14,231 bases of DNA from contig JBFLZY010000072.1 in NCBI GenBank assembly GCA_040755975.1, positions 1-14,231 on the forward strand. Direction: 5' to 3'. The position numbers and the translations under genes are program-made. This DNA comes from JAIMBK01 sp040755975. GTDB lineage: Bacteria > Bacillota > Desulfotomaculia > Desulfotomaculales > Nap2-2B. The notes under the pieces were generated by a model. The model searched no databases and was not told the origin of the DNA. It worked only from the letters and a program-made list of their open reading frames with translations. Positions 1 to 7,712 of the stretch are shown one piece after another; the first letter of the stretch is position 1; each line of letters starts with the position of its first letter.

Positions 1-2
1 TG

Positions 3-77
3 GCTCTTTCGCAAGCAGTCGAGCTGACAGGAGGGAAAATCCTTTTCCCGGAAACCTTTGGCTATAATTTTTGCTAA
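3..77 (+). pseudogene. Possible C-lobe fragment of a substrate-binding protein (runs in from upstream)
   Basis: One frame is open from the window edge to a TAA at 75-77 and reads 24 residues. It contains a VELTGGK stretch that resembles the hydrophobic-E-L-A/T-G-G motif of the two SBPs further on (IIELAGGR in the 208-975 copy, IVELAGGT in the 12697-13737 protein). In those proteins this motif lies in the middle of the C-terminal lobe and more than 100 residues follow, so a stop here would cut the protein well short. I infer the tail of a truncated SBP paralogue. The match is short, and the stretch could be the end of an unrelated gene. Confidence 0.3.
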
Positions 78-207
78 CTTAGGCAAGTTTTCCTGCTACC
101 AAGTTAAGTTTAACAGATAAGGAGGGAAGCTCTGTGGAGGGTTGTTTTCCGGTTTCCGGCAATTATCGCTTTAAGCCAGGTTGACAGTTCTAACGCATTT
201 TAATTAA
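78..207. other. Non-coding or degraded spacer
   Basis: No convincing gene is seen. Stops occur in all three forward frames just before the downstream SBP remnant: TAA at 191-193, 201-203 and 205-207. A ribosome-site-like GGAGGG at 121-126 is followed by a GTG at 134, but that frame ends after 16 codons. A perfect TTGACA lies at 181-186, but no good -10 hexamer follows at normal spacing. I see no cobalamin-riboswitch core. The stretch is best read as debris between two broken SBP copies. Confidence 0.35.
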
Positions 208-975
208 TGGTTATTTCTTTTTTTATTCGACTGCCGCAAATTTGAAAGTATGGCCCGAAATATAAAAATGCTGGGCAGCATAGTGGGTAAAGAGAGCGAG
301 GCAAACGAATTTGCTTCTTTTGTGAACAAATACCTTGATATGATTAGGCAGCGCACAAAGGACTTGATGGCTGGTAAAAAGCCGCGGACATACCTGGAGG
401 CCGACAAAGACTATACTACTTTCGGTTCCGGGTCTGAAGGCGCCCGCATAATCGAACTGGCCGGCGGGCGAAACGTGGCGTCTGACCAGAACGCAAAGGC
501 GCCGGTGGTGAACAGCAGGTGGGTGATGGCGAAAAACCCGGGAGTGATCGTCAAGTTTGTCGGCAGTACACCCGACGGCGGCGTCTCCGAGGCTGTTTTG
601 AAGAAGAAAAAAGACGGGATTACTGCCCGGGCGGAGTGGAAGAACATCGCGGCTGTGAAAAATGACAGGATCTACCTGCTTACCTGCGATGCCTGCAATG
701 GCCCGCGGACTGTCATCGGCCTGGCTTACCTGGCCAAATGGCTGCACCCCGGTCTTTTTAAAGACCTGGATCCGGAGGCATTGCAACGGGAGATGATCGA
801 AAAGTTTTACAGCCAGGAATTAAAAGCGGCCTGGGCCTATCCCTCCGGGCAGCCGCTAAAGCAACCGGCACCCGGCCGGCCTGACGCGCCCGGCGGCAAA
901 ACAGGTGACGCGGGGAAAAGGCCGGTAAGCCGGGCCAGAGCGCCCCGTCCGGAGAACAGTGAAGATTTCAAGTGA
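208..975 (+). pseudogene. N-terminally truncated ABC-transporter substrate-binding protein remnant
   Basis: This is the C-terminal half of a periplasmic-binding-protein-2 (BtuF/FepB/FhuD-like) SBP. Homology to the intact SBP at 12697-13737 begins near a shared Cys (about base 232 here, residue 144 there). It continues through the lobe-linking helix, the IIELAGG motif, a V-x2-RWV-x3-NP-x-VIVK stretch, KNDRIYLL, and AYLAKWLHPGLFKDLDPEA near the end. The signal peptide, lipobox and N-terminal lobe are missing, and all three forward frames are closed just upstream (191-207), so a simple frameshift does not explain the loss. The first ATG in frame is at 250, with no convincing ribosome site, and homology extends upstream of it. 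The C-terminus reads on for about 40 Pro/Gly/Arg-rich residues past the point where the intact paralogue stops (YPEK-stop there, YPSG here), as though the stop was lost. It should not work as an uptake SBP. It could be annotated as a 241-residue CDS from 250. Confidence 0.7.
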
Positions 976-1000
976 TAATACAGAAGGGGGAGCCGAAATA

Positions 1001-3271
1001 ATGAAATATAAAACGATGGCACTTCTTATTTACTGCCTGGCCATATCTTTAATTTTTACCGGCGGCCGGCCTGCCTCTGCCTATACATCAGAGAAAGTCC
1101 TGTCCGTGCCCACCGTCAACGCCGACAGCACGACAAGCCTGGGCACCCTCCTGCTTAAAGAGGAATATGCAAGATCGATTAAAAATGGGGATTGCCTGAG
1201 CATCAGCCTGCCGTCTTACGTGGAACTGCAAAATATCAGTGTATATTTCCTCAATAGTTCATCTTATGTTCCATATCTTAAGAATTCTACTGTTACAGAT
1301 GCTACGTATAAAGTAAATTACTCAAATTATTATAATTCCCCTGGTACTGTCATTGATCTGGCGCCCGGCACCCGTCTGCTGGTGGAGGATAAAAACAGGT
1401 TCAGCCTGCAAATTACTGAGGACCTGGGGGACATTTATACTAAATATGGCGCATCCTCAACAGCAACCTTCCGCTGCTACGTCTATTTCGACTCGGTGAA
1501 GATCAAGGCCAGCGCGCCCGAGGGCGGCGAGGTGAAGGCCACGCTGGACGGGACCGGGGGTTTTAGTTCCAGCGTCCAGACGGTGGCCAAAATAGCCTCC
1601 AGCAGCGGCGGCACCACCGCTGCCGCCGACGAGCCGCAGGACATTACCGACCGGGGCGGGAGGATCGCTACCATCACCATCAGCGAAAATGTGGCCGGGG
1701 CACTGAAGAAAAACGATACCGACTGCAAGAATAAGAATACCGTAAAGCTGGTGCTGCCGGCCGGCTTTTCCTGGGGCACGGTCACCCTGCTGCCGGGCTG
1801 GGGCTTTACAGCAGGCGACGTTGATTACACCGTCGGTGTTGATACCAGCGGTTACAGTGTCCTTTATCTCAAGGTAAATACGGAGACTACCAGACAAGGG
1901 CGCCTGACCATCCTGGGGAACGTGACGGTGGACGAAAGTATTGCCCGGGCCGGCAAGGTGGAGGTGAGCTACGAGGGCACCAACCCCGGCGTCAGCCCGG
2001 CCGTGCTCACCGTAGCTAACTACAGCGTCCCTGGTTGCAGCTTAAAGGAGAAGACGACCACCGAGGTAATCGCCGGTCACGTCAACCAGCCTCTTGGTGA
2101 ATTTACCATTGCTGAGGGAATGGCCGGCGACCTGGCTGAGGGCCGCACCATCACTTTGACCCTGCCCGACGGCGTGAAGTGGCACACTTACCCCACCGCC
2201 AGAAGAGAAAGCGGCGACTGCGTGCTCGGCGCAGCGGCGCCGGTGGGAGACGACGGGCGGGTGATTAGATATGCCGTCACCGGCGCAGGCAGTGATAAGT
2301 CCGTCTTCTGTTTCAAGTACGCCACCGTAGACCTGGCCGTTTGCGCACCTGAGCAGGTTGAAATTGCTGTCGGCGGATCGGCCGGCGCAAAGGGCAAGGT
2401 AGCAGTTGGTTACGTGATCGCCCCGGTCAAGTTAAGTGCCGGGAAGACCACCGTATCTGCCGGTGTTCAGAGCCAGCCCGGCGGCGAAGTCACCATCAGC
2501 GAGGAGATGCCCGGAGCATTGCGGGCCAAAGACGCGGCCGGCGCCGGGGCTTTGCTCAAGCTCACCCTGCCGGCCGGCGCTACCTTTGACAGGATACCGC
2601 AGGTGGAGGTGAGCGAGGGCGACCTGATTCTGGATAAAACTGATCTTAGACTGGAACAGGAAGACAGGGCGCTCGTCATTCCGGTGGAAAAATCCAGTTC
2701 CGTGCCCAGCACGATCAGGGTGAGCGGAGTTTCGCTAAACTTGAATAGAATGGTTCCGGAGGGAGATATAAAACTCGATGTAGGCGGCACTGCCTTGAGC
2801 GAAACGATAGCTCTCTTTTCGGATGATCTGAACAAACTGGAGGTAACCCTGGCCTCCTGTATCACACCTGCTCCCGGCGAGAAAAAGACCGGTGCGGTTT
2901 TCACCATCGGCAGCACAAGCTACGAAATAGGCGGTAAAAAGCAGGAAATGGATGTAGCGCCCTACATCAAGGAAAACCGCACTTACGGACCGGTCCGCTA
3001 CATCGCCAACGCCCTGGGGCTTCGCGACCAGGACATATTCTGGGAGGAAACAACGCAGACGGTTACCTTGATGCGCGGCAAGCGGGTGGCCCAGCTCAAA
3101 GTCGGGAGGGCGAGCATCCTTATCCAGGGAGTGGAAATGCCCATCGACGTTGCACCGGAACTGGTGGATCCGGGCCGGGTAATGCTCCCTTACCGCTGGG
3201 TGGCCTTTGCTCTGGGCGCCAGCGTTTCCTGGAACGAAGAGAAGCAGCAGGTCACTATCCATACCATATAG
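1001..3271 (+). CDS. Secreted repeat protein with C-terminal copper amine oxidase N-like (stalk) domain
   Basis: The protein is 756 residues from ATG 1001, which has an AGGGGG ribosome site about 10 bases upstream. An in-frame ATG at 959 overlaps the preceding frame and lacks such a site. Residues 1-27 form a signal peptide with a probable ASA/YT cleavage, so the protein is exported. Four related segments of 110-130 residues follow, starting near 47, 219, 364 and 493. Each has a pattern like G-E-x-T-I-x-E-x-M-x-G-x-L followed by a [K/T]LxLPxG strand, suggesting beta-sandwich repeats. Residues 632-756 resemble the Cu_amine_oxidN1 family (YEIGGKKQEMDVAPYI, YGPVRYIANALG, MLPYRWVAFALGASVSW). Despite the name, this domain carries no oxidase active site and is common in Firmicute cell-surface proteins. 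The exact function is unknown; an extracellular structural or binding role is inferred. No link to the chelatase genes is shown beyond proximity. Confidence 0.8.
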   Translation: MKYKTMALLIYCLAISLIFTGGRPASAYTSEKVLSVPTVNADSTTSLGTLLLKEEYARSIKNGDCLSISLPSYVELQNISVYFLNSSSYVPYLKNSTVTDATYKVNYSNYYNSPGTVIDLAPGTRLLVEDKNRFSLQITEDLGDIYTKYGASSTATFRCYVYFDSVKIKASAPEGGEVKATLDGTGGFSSSVQTVAKIASSSGGTTAAADEPQDITDRGGRIATITISENVAGALKKNDTDCKNKNTVKLVLPAGFSWGTVTLLPGWGFTAGDVDYTVGVDTSGYSVLYLKVNTETTRQGRLTILGNVTVDESIARAGKVEVSYEGTNPGVSPAVLTVANYSVPGCSLKEKTTTEVIAGHVNQPLGEFTIAEGMAGDLAEGRTITLTLPDGVKWHTYPTARRESGDCVLGAAAPVGDDGRVIRYAVTGAGSDKSVFCFKYATVDLAVCAPEQVEIAVGGSAGAKGKVAVGYVIAPVKLSAGKTTVSAGVQSQPGGEVTISEEMPGALRAKDAAGAGALLKLTLPAGATFDRIPQVEVSEGDLILDKTDLRLEQEDRALVIPVEKSSSVPSTIRVSGVSLNLNRMVPEGDIKLDVGGTALSETIALFSDDLNKLEVTLASCITPAPGEKKTGAVFTIGSTSYEIGGKKQEMDVAPYIKENRTYGPVRYIANALGLRDQDIFWEETTQTVTLMRGKRVAQLKVGRASILIQGVEMPIDVAPELVDPGRVMLPYRWVAFALGASVSWNEEKQQVTIHTI

Positions 3272-3360
3272 CTGAATAATTTAACTCCATAGAAATTTTC
3301 TTTTTTCTGCCTTCCGGATATGGAATAAAAAGGAGCTACTCTCCACGAAGCGGAATAAAT

Positions 3361-3444
3361 AAAGGCACTAAGGCACAAAGGCACAAAGAGAAATGTACCG
3401 GGAATATTAACTTTGTGCCTTTGTGCCTGGGAAGCTTTGTGCCT
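3361..3444. repeat. Inverted repeat built from 8-bp AAAGGCAC-type units
   Basis: Three 8-base units (AAAGGCAC, TAAGGCAC, AAAGGCAC) run from 3361 to 3384 and continue with AAAG. Bases 3371-3388 are the exact reverse complement of 3411-3428, an 18-bp perfect stem with a 22-base loop. A further CTTTGTGCCT follows at 3435-3444. CCACGAAG at 3343-3350 looks like the start of the same element. Similar CACRAAGG-type intergenic repeats occur in many environmental bacteria. On the reverse strand it translates to a Leu/Cys-rich string, which explains a spurious ORF there. Confidence 0.75.
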
Positions 3445-3539
3445 GATCTTATAGAAGGAATTTTACTGACCGGTGGCGAAAAAACATTTTTAACCAGGAT
3501 AGATATAATTACAAAATATATATAATTAAATCCGGCCAC

Positions 3540-3583
3540 GAAGGCCCGTAGTCCTTGCTGAAGCGAGGAAGGGTCTTCTTTTT
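3540..3583 (+). terminator. Intrinsic terminator-like hairpin (possible attenuator) upstream of the chelatase I-D gene
   Basis: The outer stem GAAGGCCC (3540-3547) pairs with GGGTCTTC (3571-3578) with one G-U. The inner stem TCCTTGC (3552-3558) pairs with GCGAGGA (3563-3569), with one wobble, around a TGAA loop. Five Ts (3579-3583) and a T-rich stretch follow. It ends about 70 bases before ATG 3652. The preceding CCACG (3536-3540) gives the same CCACGAAGGC context as the hairpin before cobN. Confidence 0.65.
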
Positions 3584-3651
3584 CTTATTTATCATGTTCT
3601 TTTTTTAAGTGATCTGTATGTAACCTGTCATGTATGCAAAGGAGATCGCTT

Positions 3652-5691
3652 ATGGGAAGCTATCAACGTTTTACCTTTCCCTTTTCGGCTATAACCGGCC
3701 AGGAAAAGATGAAAAAGGGGCTCTTGTTGAACGCGGTCAACCCGCGGCTCGGCGGCGTGCTGGTGCGCGGCGAAAAAGGGACGGCCAAATCCACGGCGGT
3801 GCGGGCCCTGGCCGCCCTGCTGCCGGAGATTGAGGTGGTGGTGGGGTGCCCGTTTAACTGTGATCCCAGTGACCCCGCCCGGCTTTGCCGCCTCTGCCGG
3901 GGACGCCTGTCGGCCGGCCGGAAGCTGGAGAAGACCCGCCGCCGGGTACAGGTCGTCGACCTGCCGGTGTCGGCCACCGAGGACAGGGTCATGGGCAGTC
4001 TGGACTTCGAACACGCCATCAGGCACGGCCGGCCCCGCTTTGAACCGGGCCTTTTGGCCCGCGCCAACCGCGGGATCATTTATGTGGACGAGGTGAACCT
4101 CCTGGACGACCACATCGTAGACGTGCTTTTGGATGCCGCCGCTATGGGAGTAAATGTAGTTGAACGCGAGGGCGTTTCCTACAGCCACCCGGCGGAATTC
4201 ATCCTGGTGGGGACCATGAACCCCGAAGAAGGCGACCTGCGTCCGCAGCTGCTCGACCGGTTCGGCCTCTGCGTCCAGGTGGAGGGGGTCACGGATCCCG
4301 GCGAGCGGGTGGAAATCGCCAGGCGGCGCGAGGCCTTCGACGCCGATCCCCTTGGCTTTATCGCCCAATGGTCGGAAGAAGAACAGCGTTTAAAGGAAAG
4401 GGTTGCCGCCGCCCGCCGCCTGCTGCCGGCGGTAACCATCGCACCGGAATTGCTGGACCTGGTTGCCGAATTGAGCATGGAAGCCTTTGTGGCCGGGCAC
4501 CGGGCCGACATCATGATGGCGGCCGCGGCCCGGACCATCGCGGCCTGGAACGGGCGGACAGAGGTGATCGAAGGGGACGTTTACGAGGCTGCCGAACTGG
4601 TCTTGTTCCACCGGTTGCGGGAAGCGCCCCCGCCGCCCCCCGAACAACAGCCCGAGCCCCCCGCAGAAGAACGGGAAGAGCCGCCGGAGCAGGAGGAAGA
4701 AGACGACAGCCGGGAACAAGAACCGCCCGAACAGCCCGAAGAGACGCCGCTGCTGCCGGAGCAGCAAGATGGGGGGGCGAGGAACACAGAACAGCCGGAA
4801 GGGCAGGAAGAGGAGCGGGAGCAGCATATTTCTCCACCGGCGGCGCCGCAAGAAACAGTATTTGCCGTCGGGAAGCCCTTTCCAGTAAAACGGATCAGCC
4901 ACGACCGGGACCGTATCTTGCGGAAAGGCTCGGGAAGGCGCTCCCGCACCAGAACTGCTTCCAAGGCGGGGCGCTACGTGCGCAGCACCATGCAGCGAAA
5001 AAACGACGATTTGGCCTTCGACGCCACCCTGCGGGCGGCGGCGCCCTATCAGCGGCGGCGGGAGAAGAACGGCGTGGCGATTGCCATCGAAACCGCGGAT
5101 ATCCGGGAAAAAGTGCGGGAGAAGCGGATCGGCAACTTCCTGCTTTTCGTGGTGGACGCCAGCGGGTCGATGGGAGCGCAGCAGCGGATGGTGGAAACCA
5201 AGGGGGCCATCCTTTCCCTGCTGCTGGACGCTTACCAGAAAAGGGATCGCATCGGGATGGTGGCCTTCAGGGGGGGCACGGCAGAAACGCTCTTGCCGCC
5301 AACAAGCAGCGTGGAAATGGCCCATAAGCTTCTGGAGGAGTTGCCGACAGGCGGCAAGACGCCGTTGTCTGCCGGCCTCATCAAAGCTTACGAAGTGGCC
5401 AAAGCCCACCTTTATAAAGATCCGAATATTGAGCCTCTTTTAATTATTATTTCCGACGGCAAAGGCAATGTGAGCATGGGCGCCGACAAGCCCCTGGCGG
5501 AGGCGCGCCGGGCGGCGGAAATCATCAGGGCCGAGGAAAGGATCAAGACCCTGGTCGTCGACGTGGAGAAAAGCGGTTTTCTAACTTTCGGGCTGGCCCG
5601 GGAACTGGCCCTTGTCCTCGGCGCCGAGTACTATAAAATTGACGACTTAAAGGCCGATACCCTGGTTCAAGCGATTAAAGAGATGAGCTGA
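3652..5691 (+). CDS. Fused ChlI-ChlD-type chelatase subunit (AAA+ ATPase plus VWA)
   Basis: The protein is 679 residues from ATG 3652, chosen because AAAGGAG (3638-3644) sits correctly and the N-terminus then matches that of the paralogue at 5740. Residues 1-325 are an AAA+ chelatase motor: Walker A GEKGTAKS (40-47), Walker B IIYVDE (142-147), GTMNPEE (187-193) and an RPQLLDRFG Arg segment. A Cys cluster, C66-x3-C70-x8-C79-x2-C82, may bind a metal. Residues 325-400 are a Pro/Glu/Gln-rich acidic linker, as between the I-like and VWA parts of ChlD. Residues 494-679 are a VWA domain with a full MIDAS: DASGS (502-506), T570 and D602. Such fusions partner a CobN/ChlH subunit and use ATP to drive metal-tetrapyrrole chemistry in the cytoplasm. 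Unlike classical ChlD, its ATPase motifs look intact. The CobN at 8677 is the evident partner. The metal and substrate cannot be read from the sequence. Confidence 0.9.
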   Translation: MGSYQRFTFPFSAITGQEKMKKGLLLNAVNPRLGGVLVRGEKGTAKSTAVRALAALLPEIEVVVGCPFNCDPSDPARLCRLCRGRLSAGRKLEKTRRRVQVVDLPVSATEDRVMGSLDFEHAIRHGRPRFEPGLLARANRGIIYVDEVNLLDDHIVDVLLDAAAMGVNVVEREGVSYSHPAEFILVGTMNPEEGDLRPQLLDRFGLCVQVEGVTDPGERVEIARRREAFDADPLGFIAQWSEEEQRLKERVAAARRLLPAVTIAPELLDLVAELSMEAFVAGHRADIMMAAAARTIAAWNGRTEVIEGDVYEAAELVLFHRLREAPPPPPEQQPEPPAEEREEPPEQEEEDDSREQEPPEQPEETPLLPEQQDGGARNTEQPEGQEEEREQHISPPAAPQETVFAVGKPFPVKRISHDRDRILRKGSGRRSRTRTASKAGRYVRSTMQRKNDDLAFDATLRAAAPYQRRREKNGVAIAIETADIREKVREKRIGNFLLFVVDASGSMGAQQRMVETKGAILSLLLDAYQKRDRIGMVAFRGGTAETLLPPTSSVEMAHKLLEELPTGGKTPLSAGLIKAYEVAKAHLYKDPNIEPLLIIISDGKGNVSMGADKPLAEARRAAEIIRAEERIKTLVVDVEKSGFLTFGLARELALVLGAEYYKIDDLKADTLVQAIKEMS

Positions 5692-5739
5692 TTTTTCGTT
5701 TTCCGTTTGACCATAAAGCACAAGAAGGGTGATTTAAAA

Positions 5740-6816
5740 ATGGGTGCTTTCAAAAAGGTATATCCTTTCGCTGCCATTGTAGGGCAGGAGGAAATGAAAA
5801 GGGGTCTTTTGCTTAACGCTGTTAATCCCAAGCTTTCGGGGATTCTCATCCGCGGCGAAAAAGGCACGGCCAAATCCACCGCGGTAAGGGCGCTGGCCGC
5901 TCTATTGCCGGAAATCGAAGTGGTGGCAGGCTGTGTTTACAGCTGTGATCCCGATGACATAACCACCATGTGTGCCAGTTGTCGGGAACGCCTGGCCGCC
6001 GGCGAGGAGCTGCCCCGGGCGCGGCGGAAGATGCGGGTGGTGGATCTGCCGGTGTCGGCCACCGAAGACCGGGTGGTTGGTACTCTTGACATAGAACAGG
6101 CCATCAAAAAAGGGGAAAAGCACTTCGAGCCCGGTGTGCTGGCCCAGGCCAACCGGGGCATTCTCTACGTCGACGAGGTGAATCTTTTGGACGACCACAT
6201 CGTGGACGTGCTTTTGGATTCGGCGGCCATGGGGGTGAACACCGTCGAGCGGGAAGGAGTGTCCTTTGCCCACCCGGCCAACTTTATTTTGGTAGGTACC
6301 ATGAACCCCGAGGAAGGAGAGCTTAGACCCCAGCTTCTAGACCGTTTCGGGCTTTGTGTAAACATTACCGGGATTCTCGACCCCGCCCTCAGGGTGGAAG
6401 TGGTCAAGCGCCGGGCTGCTTTTGAAGAGGACCCGGAAGGGTTTGCCCGGCAGTGGGAGGCGGAAGAAGAGCGCTTACGCCGGCAAATTGTCGCGGCCAA
6501 AGCGCTCCTGCCCGCAGTAAAGATATCTGACGAAATGCTCTTTTTAATCGCCAGGATCGCCGTCGAAATGGGCGTGGACGGCCACCGGGCCGACCTGGTC
6601 ATGATGAAGGCGGCCAAAACCACGGCGGCGCTACGCGGCCGGGAAGAAGTTACCGAAGACGACGTGCGCAGTTCAGTAGACCTGGCCCTGCTCCACCGGA
6701 TGCGCCGCAGACCTTTCCAGGAGATGGACATTGACCGGGAGAAGTTACAGGTGATCATGGGCGGCCAGAAAACCGGTCGTTTACCCGAGCATTTGTCCGG
6801 GTGCAGCCGTCAGTAA
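5740..6816 (+). CDS. chlI: Stand-alone ChlI-type AAA+ chelatase subunit
   Basis: The protein is 358 residues from ATG 5740, preceded by AGAAGGG at 5722-5728. A TTG at 5707 is in frame, but it would add 11 residues absent from the paralogue. It aligns end to end with residues 1-325 of the preceding I-D fusion, with about two thirds of positions identical by eye. Walker A is GEKGTAKS (39-46), Walker B is LYVDE (142-146), and GTMNPEE and RPQLLDRFG are present. The same four-Cys cluster appears as C65-x3-C69-x8-C78-x2-C81. It ends soon after the AAA+ lid, without linker or VWA. The likely role is the ATPase ring subunit of the chelatase complex with the fusion protein and CobN. It lies 48 bases after the fusion gene, so co-transcription and an origin by duplication with loss of the VWA half are inferred. 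The symbol reflects family, not proven magnesium specificity. Confidence 0.87.
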   Translation: MGAFKKVYPFAAIVGQEEMKRGLLLNAVNPKLSGILIRGEKGTAKSTAVRALAALLPEIEVVAGCVYSCDPDDITTMCASCRERLAAGEELPRARRKMRVVDLPVSATEDRVVGTLDIEQAIKKGEKHFEPGVLAQANRGILYVDEVNLLDDHIVDVLLDSAAMGVNTVEREGVSFAHPANFILVGTMNPEEGELRPQLLDRFGLCVNITGILDPALRVEVVKRRAAFEEDPEGFARQWEAEEERLRRQIVAAKALLPAVKISDEMLFLIARIAVEMGVDGHRADLVMMKAAKTTAALRGREEVTEDDVRSSVDLALLHRMRRRPFQEMDIDREKLQVIMGGQKTGRLPEHLSGCSRQ

Positions 6817-6871
6817 GATAGTTTATGCCCAATAAATCATTACGCTGGGGTGTCATCCGGAGGTTAAAAGA

Positions 6872-7711
<840 letters not shown>

Positions 7712-7712
7712 A

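Larger units (their letters stand above)
3272..3651. other. Gene-free spacer before the chelatase genes
   Basis: These 380 bases hold no credible gene. Features are a CCACGAAG copy at 3343-3350, the 8-bp-unit inverted repeat at 3361-3444, an AT-rich block (about 3480-3530) with a perfect TATAAT at 3504-3509 but no good -35, and a strong hairpin with a T-run at 3540-3583. If the TATAAT is a real -10, the hairpin would lie in the leader of the downstream gene and could attenuate it. Otherwise it simply ends upstream transcription. Confidence 0.5.

Noticed and set aside
1..207. Cobalamin riboswitch upstream of the SBP remnant
   Set aside because: I looked for the conserved core boxes and found none; the spacer has no clear multi-stem fold.
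181..209. Promoter with a perfect TTGACA at 181-186
   Set aside because: The hexamers at 15-18 base spacing fit TATAAT poorly, and the downstream frame is a truncated remnant.
959..1000. ATG 959 as start of the stalk-domain protein
   Set aside because: It overlaps the previous frame, lacks a ribosome site and would bury the signal peptide; ATG 1001 has AGGGGG and begins directly with the signal peptide.
3361..3388. Possible CRISPR-like array
   Set aside because: The units are 8 bases long, adjacent and without spacers, so this is a simple repeat with inverted arms.
3336..3539. 67-codon reverse-strand frame
   Set aside because: Much of it is the translation of the AAAGGCAC-type inverted repeat (Leu/Cys-rich string) plus terminator sequence.
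3628..4368. 246-codon reverse-strand frame opposite the AAA+ domain
   Set aside because: It is antisense to a clearly conserved coding region and has no recognisable domain.
4368..5409. Long overlapping frames on both strands within the I-D fusion gene
   Set aside because: They are shadows of the GC-rich real gene: compositionally skewed translations without domains, while the main frame has full AAA+ and VWA motifs.
5707..5739. TTG 5707 as start of the stand-alone ChlI
   Set aside because: It adds 11 residues not seen in the paralogue; ATG 5740 has an AGAAGGG site and aligns with the fusion protein's N-terminus.
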